Shown here piece after piece: positions 53,507-64,000 of a stretch of 64,000 bases of DNA (its first letter is position 1; each line of letters starts with the position of its first letter). Source of the stretch: Drosophila persimilis (Eukaryota; Arthropoda; Insecta; Diptera; Drosophilidae); the NCBI RefSeq assembly GCF_003286085.1, contig NW_020825327.1:1922001-1986000 (forward strand), written 5' to 3'. A model generated the notes under the pieces. It searched no databases, was not told the DNA's origin, and saw nothing but the letters and a program-made list of their open reading frames with translations. A program made the position numbers and the translations under genes.

Positions 53507-55847
53507 CTGAGTGCTTACACCCATAGCGACCACTTAGCCGTAATGACGGAAACCTTTGCACCCAGGAACACAACAAGGATACAGCGGGCGCTCCAGGCCG
53601 GGTACAAGGAGGAAAGCCTGAGCAGAGCCGCGCTCCTCTCGGCAGCAGAAAACCTAAGCGCCGCCGTTTACAGGACCGTCAAAGCGGCCTGTGATGCAGC
53701 CATGAAAAAAAGAAAGATCGGAGGAAGCAGGCACCGGCCAGTACCGTGGTGGAATGAGCACATTGCCAAGGCCAGGAGGGAGTGCTGCGCAGCTCGGCGT
53801 GCCTACCAGCGCCCAATTTGGCAGAAATGGCGCGGCATTCAAGGCCAAAAGAAAAGAGCTGAAGGAGGCCATCAGAAGCAGCAAACTCAAATGCTTCAAG
53901 GAGCTCTGCGATGCGGCCGATGCGGAACCTTTTGGTGGAGCATACAAACTAGTCATGGGGAGATTAAACAGACAGCCTATGCCCAAGGATCCGGTGCATA
54001 TGAGAGAGATAGTCGGCACCCTTTTCCCTAGACAACCACCCTTACAAGAGGAAGCTAGGGTAGAAGGAGCTAGCCTGAGGGACACCACCACCATCATCAC
54101 TGCCAGAGAAGTACTGGAGGCCACGGGTAAGCTGAAGATCGGGAAAGCGGCAGGTCCAGATGGAGTCCCTAATGCAGCACTAAAATGCATAATTAGAGCC
54201 CATCCGGAAGCATTCGCCACAATGTACACCCAATGCCTAGCGGAGCGGACAGTCCCACGAGCATGGAAACGGCAAAGGCTGGTTCTGATACCCAAGCCAG
54301 GCAAAGAGCTCAACGACCCATCGTCATACCGGCCGCTGTGCATGCTGGATACCATGGGCAAGATTTTCGAGAGGATGGTATGTAACCGACTGGAGGCGGA
54401 ACTGGCTGAGCGTCGCGGACTTTCCGACCTCCAATTCGGGTTCCGCAAGCAGAGGAGCACCACTGACGCCATCGAGATGGTGACAAACCTTGCCAGGGAA
54501 GCCATGGCAGGAACGCGATGGGCTGGAGGCGACAAAAAGTACTGCCTAGTATGTACACTAGACGTACGAAACGCCTTCAACTCTGCCAGCTGGAAGAGCA
54601 TCCTAGAGGCACTGACCAGGAGGGGTATATCTGAGCAAATCACACGGACTCTGCGAAGTTATTTTACGGACCGAATCCTGATCTACGACACGGAAGAAGG
54701 AGCAGAATATCACCAAATCACCGGAGGCGTCCCACAGGGCTCGGTCCTAGGGCCGATACTGTGGAACGTGATGTATGACGATATCCTGCTTACATTACCG
54801 GAAGGGTGCACCCTGGTGGGCTTCGCCGACGACATAGCACTGGTGACAGTGTCGAAACACGTAAGAGACGCAGAGGAGAAAACCAACGTAGCAGTCGGGA
54901 TGATAGTGGCCTGGCTCGCAGCCAACGGGCTAGCATTGGCGGAGAAGAAGACGGAGGCTGTGCTAATGAGCAGCAGGAAAAAGGTCGAGCAGGCATGCGT
55001 GAGAGTCGGTAGCACGATCATCAGGACCAAACCTGCGCTAAAGTACCTAGGGGTAATAATGCACCAGAGGCTGAACTTCAAGGCCCACCTGGAATACGCC
55101 AGCGCAAAAGCGACTGCAGCAACGGCGGCCATAAGCAGGATGATGGCCAATACAGGGGGACCACGGCAGCGTAGCAGGCAGCTCATCGCTGGGGTGGTCA
55201 CCTCTATAATCTTATATGGATCAGCAGTGTGGGCACCAGCAATGATGTTTTCCACATACAGCAGAGACTGCAGAAGCGCATACCGACGCTGTGCCCTGAG
55301 GGTTACATGCTGCTTCCGGACGGTGTCTGAAGACGCCGCACTTGTTGTGGCAGGCATGGTCCCGCTGGATCTCCTGGCAGCTGAGCGGCAGAGCGGAGTG
55401 GAGGTAGCCAGCGAGCGGCGAGAGCGCACTATAGCCCAGTGGCAACGGCGCTGGGACCAAGCGGCAAAAGGGAGGTGGACCAGACGTCTCCTTCCCCAGC
55501 TTAGCCCATGGCTGCGAAGAAGGCACGGCCAAATGGACCATTATTTGGGCCAACTGCTGACGTGGCATGGCTGCTTCAAGCAGTACCTGCATCGCTTTAG
55601 GCATGCTGACGACCCGTATTGCAGCTGCTGCGGGCCTGGAGTCGACGAGGATGCAGAGCACGTCTTCTTTGTATGCCCCCGCTTCTCGCAAGAACGAACG
55701 AGGCTAGGGGAGACGCTTGCAGAAGTGAGTGTGGACACCCTCACCGACCAGATGCTAGCCGATGAGAAATCTTGGAACGCGGTCGCCTACATGGCAGCAA
55801 GCGTGATCAAGGAGCTGCGCAGGCTGAAGCGAAGCCGGACAAACTAA
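53507..55847 (+). pseudogene. R1-like reverse transcriptase ORF
   Basis: One frameshift at about 53815; afterwards open for more than 670 codons. RT blocks: KAAGPDGVPNAALK, LVLIPKPGKELNDPSSYR, CTLDVRNAFNSASW (motif A), GGVPQGSVLGPILWN, GFADDIALVT (catalytic FADD). Thumb region: KYLGVIMHQRLNFKAHL. C-terminal zinc finger: CSCCGPGVDEDAEHVFFVC. The stop is at 55847. No RNase H. The combination of FADD, the C-terminal CCHC and the linker points to the R1 clade. Only the endonuclease end remains upstream. Confidence 0.85.
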
Positions 55848-55969
55848 GCCAGAAAGATGACCCCACAGTCCGCACCGCAAAGTAATGCCTAGCGGCAGTC
55901 CCGCAGGAGCGGGATACGTTTTTCTCAGGACCCTTAACAGTTTTACTGCTTCGTAGACAGTTAGCGTAG
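53507..55969 (+). mobile_element. R1-clade retrotransposon, 5'-truncated
   Basis: Begins within the endonuclease end (SDHLAVMTETF) and runs through RT to a 3' UTR of about 120 bp. No poly(A) or TSD was found. It lies between a CR1 ORF1 and a CR1 RT, so it is probably an insertion combined with a deletion of CR1. The GC-rich coding sequence contrasts with the AT-rich neighbours. Boundaries are accurate to about 15 bp. Confidence 0.82.
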
Positions 55970-57414
55970 AATGTCCGCACACCCATCCTCGCTATCATTT
56001 TGTAATACGTTGGCAAATAATGATCAGGCAATTGCCGATCTTTTTGCCCAATTTTTCCAAACCACCTCTTCTGAGGAAAGATACTCTGGTCATCCGTACC
56101 CATACGGTTTACCGAGGTCGAACGGCATTTTCAGTCCCTTTTTAAATGAATGTCCCCTACTTCATGATCTTCGACTAGTTAAGCCGGTGTTTTCACCGGG
56201 TCCAGACGGGGTTCCAGGTTGTGTACTCAGGTACTGCGCCGAGGCTCTTTGTGGACCTTTGCTTAAACTATTCACCGTGTCCATTGATTCTTCTTGCTTC
56301 CCCCCGATCTGGAAGGAATCGTTTATAATTCCTCTCCATAAAAAAGGTAGCAAGTCTGATGCAAAAAAATTATAGAGGTATAGCAAAGTTATATGCAACA
56401 TCTCTGCAAGTCACTTATATCTCCAACTCAGCATGGATTTATAGGGCGGCAATCAACCACCACGAACTTGTTAGAGTTTACCTCTTTCATTATTAAAGCC
56501 TTTCAAGGTAACTTACAGACGGATGTTATTTACACCGACTTTAGTAAAGCATTCGACTCTGTAAACCATTCCCTTTTGGCGCATAAACTTGACCTTTTAG
56601 GGTTTCCGCCCAACTTCCTGAGATGGATTTCTAGCTATCTTTGTTCCAGCTCTCAAAGAGTCCTCTTCAAAAACTCCCTCTCTTTACCAGTAAAGGTTTC
56701 TTCGGGAGTACCACAGGGCAGCCATCTAGGCCCCTTACTCTTCACACTCTTTATTAATGACTTGCCTTCAGTATTAACATACTCTCGAGTACTTATGTAA
56801 GCGGATGATGTTAAACTCTGTGTCCAGTACAAGGACATTTAATTTCATTCTCGCTTGCAATCCGATCTCAATAACTTTCAGTCATGGTGTTGTGCAAACT
56901 TGTTACACCTTAATGCCTCGAAATGCAAAGTTATGACATGGTGTATGGTGCTCTCAGTACAAAGTACACCAGGACCGTATAGAATCAGTACAGAAAAACT
57001 TTTTACTCTTTGCACTGCGGGGCCTTAACTGGGATGAAAGTGTGAGACTCCCATCTTACTCTAGTAGACTGCTATTAGTAAACCTCCCATCCTTAGTTAA
57101 CCGTAGAAAAATGCTTGGTGTGATATTTATGCACAACTTGATCAGGGGTGACATAGACAGCCCTGATCTGTTGAGCCGCATAAACTTCACGATTCCTATT
57201 AGACTGACTAGAAATTTTATACCGTTGTTCCTTCCACTTTGTAGATCGAATTATTCCTTGCATGAACCGTTTAGGGTTTTATGCTTGGATTATAATTCCC
57301 TCTACCATATTATATCCACCACTGATTTTCTTCCTCTTATTAAATTACTAATCGTTACACACTTTTGTAGTAATTAGTAATTGTAGTGGTATTTGTATTT
57401 TGATTGCATGCTTA
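55970..57414 (+). pseudogene. CR1-A reverse transcriptase, unit 3 (longest 5' extent)
   Basis: Extends about 250 bp further upstream than the other units: AIADLFAQFFQTT, SPGPDGVPGCVLRYC, ESFIIPLHKKGSKSD. It then has the shared 29-bp deletion, RT motifs A and B, TAA in the YADD codons (56798-56800), the 218-bp deletion and the C-terminal block 57042-57377. The lesions make it type A, like unit 1. Confidence 0.85.
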
Positions 57415-57424
57415 ATTTCTTAGT

Positions 57425-60067
57425 TAGGTTAGATTAGGTTAACCCGGACGGCCCTCAGCGGGGCCACGCATTGGCCAATCTGGCCCTTAGTTATCCGGAT
57501 AGGATAAAGTCCCCGAGAATCGAGGTGTTTTTAGCATAGGCCAGCAGTTCCAGTGCCGTTCTTTTGGAGGCATCTTCCAGTGATGCCAGCACTGGGGCGT
57601 CCAGGTATCTCCTCCTTGCCCTTGAGAGAGCCGGACAGTTGCAGATGAGATGTTCCAGGGTTTCGATAGCCCCAGGTTCATCACATTTCCTACAACTGTC
57701 TCTGTTGGTGATGCCTAGCTTTGCTGCATGTGCAGCAGCCAGACAGTGAACAGTAAGTATTCTCACTAGCAATCTACAGGCCTTTCGTGGTAGGTGCAGT
57801 AGGTAGTGGCTAAGTTTCTCGTTGCGTTCCTTGCACATTATCTTCGAGGTTCTGCAGGTGGTGGAACTCCTCCACCTGCTATTAGTCTGTGTTCTAGCCT
57901 GCTTCTCTAGATCGCATTGCAGCGTTCTATGGGAGACAGGCACGTTCTCGGTTCTCCTATTCTCCAGCCCGACTCTCCTTAGCTAGTACGTCCGCCGCTT
58001 CGTTTCCTTCGATGCCCTGGTGGCTGGGAACCCAATAGATTCGCCCTGTCGTTGTCGTGCTTAGGATGTCTAGTGCCTCCCTGCTCGCCAAGACACTTCT
58101 GGAACTGACCGCGGACGACTGCATGGATCTTATCGCCGCTTGGCTGTCGACGAATAGGTTGACCGCATCGTGTGCTCGTTCTGTGAGGAGAGCGACCTCC
58201 GCTGCTTTCCCGATGGCAAAAACTTCTGCCTGGAATATGCTGCATTGGTCCGGTAGCTTATACGACAGCCTTATCTCAGGGTCTGTACAGTAAAGGCCCG
58301 CTCCTACTCCTCCGTCCATCTTGGAGCCGTCTGTGCATATATTGATGTCCTCAGTTTGGTCCCTTCCAATTTTCCAGTCTTCAGGTCCCAAAGATGTGGT
58401 TGTTTTGACGTCAAGGCAAGTTTGGGGGGTCATGTAATCAGTTGATCTGGTCATTTCCCTGCCGATTGAACTATGCCCGTATCCTTGTGGCGATAGATTT
58501 CCTGATGCTATGAGGCGTTGTGCTGCCGTTCCCGCAATCAGGCGAGCGTGAATGTCCAGGGAGTCGATTCCGAGTACAGTTTCGAGTGATTTTGTTGGGG
58601 TTGACCTCAGCGCCCCTGTAATACAGAGCAGAGCCTGTCGCTGAGTCTTTTCCATAAGCTTATGGTATGTCTTCTTTTCAGTAGCCAGCCACCACACTAA
58701 GGCTCTATACAGCAGAGTTGGTCGCACCACCGAGATGTAGATCCACTGCATTAAAGCAGGTGACAGGCCGTCTTGTCCGCGTTGATACTGAGTCCTACCT
58801 CTTCCGCCCACTCACGTATCTCCCTGAGTGTACGTTCCATTGAGGAGCTGAGGGTCGATGGACATACACCCGTGTCGTCTGCATAAGCTGTTATCTTCGG
58901 GGCCTTCCTTTCAAATCTCCACCAACCGACCACCAAATTCCACAGTAGTGGCGACAGGACTCCACCCTGAGGTGTGCCTCTGTGTGCCTCCTTTACCATG
59001 GAAGCAGTGGGCCACTCCGATTGCACCCGTCTACAACTTAGGAGGTTTGTGATCCAGACGTTGATTGCGAGGTGCATGTTATTCGCTTCTAGGCGACTTG
59101 TTATTGCGGTTGTGGCCACGTTGTTGAATGCTCCTGAGATGTCCACAAATGCTCCCAAAGCATACTTTTTGTTGTGAAGGGCGCTCTCGGTGGTGGCTAC
59201 TAGCGAGTGTAGTGCCGTCTCCACTGATTTGCCTTTGGTGTAGGCATGTTGGTTTGTTGACATCAGTCCCCATACCTCATTCCTGATGTGCAAATCCAAC
59301 AGCTTTTCTAGTGTTTTTAGTATAAAGGAGGTAAGGCTTATCGGTCTCTAATCCTTGGGACTCACGTGGCTGCATTTTCCTGCCTTAGGGAGGAAAACAA
59401 CTCCCGAGGTTCTCCATTGGATGGGGATATAGCCCGTACTTAGGCATGCTGAGTATATTGCGAAGAGCCATGGGGTAATAACCTCTTTGGTCAACTGCAT
59501 CATGGCTGGGAATATCCCGTCCAATCCTGGTGCTTTTATGCCCGCGAAGGAGTCTTTGGCCCAGTGGATTCTCTTAGTGGTTAACAGACTTATTGGGGGG
59601 TGCTGTTGCTCGGTTGCTAGGTCCTGATGCTCCTTGGCGTCAGTGACCTCGGTGCATCCAGGGAAGTGCGCTTCCATTAGTGCTGTTAGGGCTTCTTTAC
59701 TGCCCTCTGTCCACTGTCCGTTGTCTAGTTTTAGTTGGCTCTGTACTGTGGGCTGCTTTGAAAGCAGCTTCCAGAGCCTAGCGGTTTCGGGCACTTTCTC
59801 GATGTTGGCGCAGAAGTTTCTCCACGAGCTTTTTTGTGCCTTACGTATTTCCTTCTTGTAGCTCCTTCGTTCGCTTGTTTGGCGATCTTGAAGAATTCCT
59901 TGAGGTTGTTTCCTTGGATACAGAGATCTCGGTTCCACCAGAGTGGCTTGGACCTCCTCTTCGTTATCGCGGGTTTGCACGATGCATGGTAGGCGTTCAG
60001 TAACTCGTTGGATAGGGTCTTTATGGACTTTTCTATATCTTCCGCGGATTTCACTGTTTACAGTTAA
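57425..60067 (-). pseudogene. LOA-A ORF2 remnant, unit 3
   Basis: As units 1 and 2, but the C-terminal zinc finger is retained (CRKCDEPGAIETLEHLICNC, 57943-57491). A private 35-bp or so deletion near 59866 lies in the linker. It shares the stop after SPKD and the 75-codon RT loss. The left TSD copy ATTTCTTAGT is at 57415-57424. Confidence 0.87.
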
Positions 60068-60464
60068 TGTTCCGGGGGTTTCTATAGACTGTTATCTTCG
60101 AAGAGTGTTTGTCGGGTCAAGCAGCTTAAATATTTTAAATTATTGCCAGTGGTGCGGCCCAAAGGAAATGCATTTTGGTGTTGTCGTTTCCAATGCCCCC
60201 ACTGCAAAGATCATTTGCTACCGCATATGCGCATGCAGCGGAATTCTTTCGTCTCCTTATGTCGCAATCTCTCGGACTCGGCTTAACAGAGTCCCCGAGC
60301 AGCTCTAACGCTCTCGGGCTATCATACGCTCTCGCTCGCGTCTAAGCTTGCTGCATAGGGCCCGGCAGATTGGCCCGTCAGCCCTTGCATGGGCAGTCTT
60401 GAGCTAATCGTCGCAGCTATTAGATTAACATCCTCGTATCAATCGTTCGCCCAATCATCCCCAT
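60068..60464 (+). mobile_element. BEL-A LTR, 5' 397 bp, unit 3
   Basis: Starts TGTTCCGGGG and ends CCCCAT at the junction to CR1; essentially identical to 3711-4107. Confidence 0.8.
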
Positions 60465-61874
60465 GTACTCAGGTACTGCGCCGAAGCGCTGTGTGGACCT
60501 TTGCTTAAACTATTCACCGTGTCCATTGATTCTTCTTGCTTCCCCCCGATCTGGAAGGAATCGTTTATAATTCCTCTCCATAAAAAAGGTAGCAAGTCTG
60601 ATGCAAAAAAATTATAGATGTATAGCAAAGTTATATGCAACATCTCTGCAAGTCACTTATATCTCCAACTCAGCATGGATTTATAAGGCGGCAATCAACC
60701 ACCACGAACTTGTTAGAGTTTACCTCTTTCATTATTAAAGCCTTTCAAGGTAACTTACAGACGGATGTTATTTACACCGACTTTAGTAAAGCATTCGACT
60801 CTGTAAACCATTCCCTTTTAGCGCATAAACTTGACCTTTTAGGGTTTCCGCCCAACTTCCTGAGATGGATTTCTAGCTATCTTTGTTCCAGCTCTCAAAG
60901 AGTCCTCTTCAAAAACTCCCTCTCTTTACCAGTAAAGGTTTCTTCGGGAGTACCACAGGGCAGCCATCCAGGCCCCTTACTCTTCACACTCTTTATTAAT
61001 GACTTGCCTTCAGTATTAACATACTCTCGAGTACTTATGTATGCGGATGATGTTAAACTCTGTGTCCAGTACAAGGACATTTAATTTCATTCTCGCTTGC
61101 AATCCGATCTCAATAACTTTCAGTCATGGTGTTGTGCAAACTTGTTACACCTTAATGCCTCGAAATGCAAAGTAATGACATTTCATCGTTCTAGCCCTTT
61201 GTTGGCTCCCTATACCCTATTTGGTGGTTCTCTTGATAGAATTACCCTGGTGGATGATCTGGGTGCTATGTTAGACCCCAAGTTAAAGTTTTCCGAACAC
61301 ATTTCTACCATGGTAAATAAGGCCATGGGCGTGCTTGGGTTTATAAAGAGGTAGACTCTCTATACCTCGCTTGTTCGTCCGATCTTAAAATAAGGCTCCT
61401 GTGTATGGTGCTCTCAGTACAAAGTACACCAGGACCGTATAGAATCAGTACAGAAAAACTTTTTACTCTTTGCACTGCGGGGCCTTAACTGGGATGAAAG
61501 TGTGAGACTCCCATCTTACTCTAGTAGACTGTTATTAGTAAACCTCCCATCCTTAGTTAACCGTAGAAAAATGCTTGGTGTGATATTTATGCACAACTTG
61601 ATCAGGGGTGACATAGACAGCCCTGATCTGTTGAGCCGCATAAACTTCACGATTCCTATTAGACTGACTAGAAATTTTATACCGTTGTTCCTTCCACTTT
61701 GTAGATCGAATTATTCCTTGCATGAACCGTTTAGGGTTTTATGCTTGGATTATAATTCCCTCTACCATATTATATCCACCACTAATTTTCTTCCTCTTAT
61801 TAAATTACTAATCGTTACACACTTTTGTAGTAATTAGTAATTGTAGTGGTATTTGTATTTTGATTGCATGCTTA
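60465..61874 (+). pseudogene. CR1-A reverse transcriptase fragment, unit 4
   Basis: RT 60635-61084 with MYADDVKL, thumb 61097-61354, C-terminus 61502-61837, in separate frames as in unit 2. One visible change in motif B (QGSHPGPLL). Confidence 0.82.
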
Positions 61875-61884
61875 ATTTCTTAGT

Positions 61885-64000
61885 TAGGTTAGATTAGGTT
61901 AACCCGGACGGCCCTCAGCGGGGCCACGCATTGGCCAATCTGGCCCTTAGTTATCCGGATAGGATAAAGTCCCCGAGAATCGAGGTGTTTTTAGCATAGG
62001 CCAGCAGTTCCAGTGCCGTTCTTTTGGAGGCATCTTCCAGTGATGCCAGCACTGGGGCGTCCAGGTATCTCCTCCTTGCCCTTGAGAGAGCCGGACAGTT
62101 GCAGATGAGATGTTCCAGGGTTTCGATAGCCCCAGGTTCATCACATTTCCTACAACTGTCTCTGTTGGTGATGCCTAGCTTTGCTGCATGTGCAGCAGCC
62201 AGACAGTGAACAGTAAGTATTCTCACTAGCAATCTACAGGCCTTTCGTGGTAGGTGCAGTAGGTAGTGGCTAAGTTTCTCGTTGCGTTCCTTGCACATTA
62301 TCTTCGAGGTTCTGCAGGTGGTGGAACTCCTCCACCTGCTATTAGTCTGTGTTCTAGCCTGCTTCTCTAGATCGCATTGCAGCGTTCTAAGGGAGACAGG
62401 CACGTTCTCGGTTCTCCTATTCTCCAGCCCGACTCTCCTTAGCTAGTACGTCCGCCGCTTCGTTTCCTTCGATGCCCTGGTGGCTGGGAACCCAATAGAT
62501 TCGCCCTGTCGTTGTCGTGCTTAGGATGTCTAGTGCCTCCCTGCTCGCCAAGACACTTCTGGAACTGACCGCGGACGACTGCATGGATCTTATCGCCGCT
62601 TGGCTGTCGACGAATAGGTTGACCGCATCGTGTGCTCGTTCTGTGAGGAGAGCGACCTCCGCTGCTTTCCCGATGGCAAAAACTTCTGCCTGGAATATGC
62701 TGCATTGGTCCGGTAGCTTATACGACAGCCTTATCTCAGGGTCTGTACAGTAAAGGCCCGCTCCTACTCCTCCGTCCATCTTGGAGCCGTCTGTGCATAT
62801 ATTGATGTCCTCAGTTTGGTCCCTTCCAATTTTCCAGTCTTCAGGTCCCAAAGATGTGGTTGTTTTGACGTCAAGGCAAGTTTGGGGGGTCATGTAATCA
62901 GTTGATCTGGTCATTTCCCTGCCGATTGAACTATGCCCGTATCCTTGTGGCGATAGATTTCCTGATGCTATGAGGCGTTGTGCTGCCGTTCCCGCAATCA
63001 GGCGAGCGTCAATGTCCAGGGAGTCGATTCCGAGTACAGTTTCGAGTGATTTTGTTGGGGTTGACCTCAGCGCCCCTGTAATACAGAGCAGAGCCTGTCG
63101 CTGAGTCTTTTCCATAAGCTTATGGTATGTCTTCTTTTCAGTAGCCAGCCACCACACTAAGGCTCTATACAGCAGAGTTGGTCGCACCACCGAGATGTAG
63201 ATCCACTGCATTAAAGCAGGTGACAGGCCGTCTTGTCCGCGTTGATACTGAGTCCTACCTCTTCCGCCCACTCACGTATCTCCCTGAGTGTACGTTCCAT
63301 TGAGGAGCTGAGGGTCGATGGACATACACCCGTGTCGTCTGCATAAGCTGTTATCTTCGGGGCCTTCCTTTCAAATCTCCACCAACCGACCACCAAATTC
63401 CACAGTAGTGGCGACAGGACTCCACCCTGAGGTGTGCCTCTGTGTGCCTCCTTTACCATGGAAGCAGTGGGCCACTCCGATTGCACCCGTCTACAACTTA
63501 GGAGGTTTGTGATCCAGACGTTGATTGCGAGGTGCATGTTATTCGCTTCTAGGCGACTTGTTATTGCGGTTGTGGCCACGTTGTTGAATGCTCCTGAGAT
63601 GTCCACAAATGCTCCCAAAGCATACTTTTTGTTGTGAAGGGCGCTCTCGGTGGTGGCTACTAGCGAGTGTAGTGCCGTCTCCACTGATTTGCCTTTGGTG
63701 TAGGCATGTTGGTTTGTTGACATCAGTCCCCATACCTCATTCCTGATGTGCAAATCCAACAGCTTTTCTAGTGTTTTTAGTATAAAGGAGGTAAGGCTTA
63801 TCGGTCTCTAATCCTTGGGACTCACGTGGCTGCATTTTCCTGCCTTAGGGAGGAAAACAACTCCCGAGGTTCTCCATTGGATGGGGATATAGCCCGTACT
63901 TAGGCATGCTGAGTATATTGCGAAGAGCCATGGGGTAATAACCTCTTTGGTCAACTGCATCATGGCTGGGAATATCCCGTCCAATCCTGGTGCTTTTATG
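61885..64000 (-). pseudogene. LOA-A ORF2 remnant, unit 4
   Basis: RNase H (63271-62417), RT (63759-63211) and C-terminal zinc finger (62403-61951) as in unit 3, with the shared RT deletion and SPKD stop near 63810. It continues past the window end. The left TSD ATTTCTTAGT is at 61875-61884. Confidence 0.87.

Larger units (their letters stand above)
56223..60464. repeat. Composite transposon repeat, unit 3 (type A)
   Basis: CR1-A / LOA-A / BEL-A LTR again. The left edge is the point where other units join LTR to CR1; here CR1 instead continues leftward to 55970, so this is the left-hand edge of the right array. The right edge repeats the LTR-to-CR1 junction exactly (60464/60465). Confidence 0.9.
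60465..64000. repeat. Composite transposon repeat, unit 4 (type B), cut by window end
   Basis: Starts at the LTR/CR1 junction. Type B by presence of the 218-bp CR1 segment and an intact YADD codon run. The window ends inside the LOA-A linker, so it is unknown whether the unit is followed by another unit or by a BEL-A body as in unit 2. Confidence 0.9.

Noticed and set aside
1-64000. CRISPR, operons, tRNA or rRNA genes
   Set aside because: Repeats are kilobase-scale transposon copies. The tRNA-like strings are primer-binding sites complementary to tRNA ends, and no cloverleaf or rRNA sequence was seen.

Overview
The window reads as animal (insect) heterochromatin built almost wholly from nested transposable elements. 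No host gene could be supported. Drosophila, probably a melanogaster-group species, is the best guess. The reasons are a DINE-1/INE-1-type Helentron, BEL/Pao (roo-like) LTR elements with an envelope gene, and jockey, LOA, CR1 and R1 clade non-LTR elements lying together. The species guess is inference from element families. Family names ending in -A to -D are working labels for this window only.

Layout. (1) 1-8280: two tandem copies of a composite unit made of a CR1-A reverse transcriptase fragment (+), an LOA-A element (-) and the start of a BEL-A LTR (+). In the second copy the LTR runs on into a BEL-A body (tRNA-Trp primer site, gag, pol) that sits inside LOA-A, and LOA-A itself sits inside the CR1-A 3' UTR, to 13190. 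(2) 13191-21108: a DINE-1 piece, a reverse-strand BEL-C integrase/env piece, then a reverse-strand CR1-A copy split by a near-complete LOA-B element with a 14-bp target-site duplication (TSD). (3) 21109-30592: a CR1-B element split by a full-length jockey-clade element (12-bp TSD). (4) 30593-51530: an unassigned stretch and a Tc1-like transposase relic into which the roo-like BEL-B element inserted (5-bp TSD). A segment of about 11.1 kb running from the jockey 3' region into BEL-B pol is tandemly duplicated (24531-35664 and 35666-46738), so jockey, CR1-B, the relic and the front of BEL-B all occur twice. The second BEL-B copy (42703-51481) is complete from LTR to LTR. (5) 51818-55969: DINE-1, a tiny BEL polymerase relic, a CR1 ORF1 with a PHD-like zinc finger, and an R1-clade reverse transcriptase. 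(6) 55970-64000: two more copies of the composite unit.

Nearly every coding region is broken by stops, frameshifts or deletions. The exceptions are CR1-B ORF1 and long open parts of the R1-like, jockey and LOA-B polymerases. The four composite units share the same internal lesions, so they multiplied as DNA and not by retrotransposition. A 218-bp deletion marks units 1 and 3 but not 2 and 4, which indicates an A-B higher-order repeat or a tandem duplication of roughly 56.3 kb that the window cuts. A different LOA deletion groups units 1+2 against 3+4, as expected from local gene conversion. I found no undescribed enzymatic system. The notable content is the transposon-derived higher-order array, the recent 11-kb duplication with end-joining scars, and the young roo-like element.
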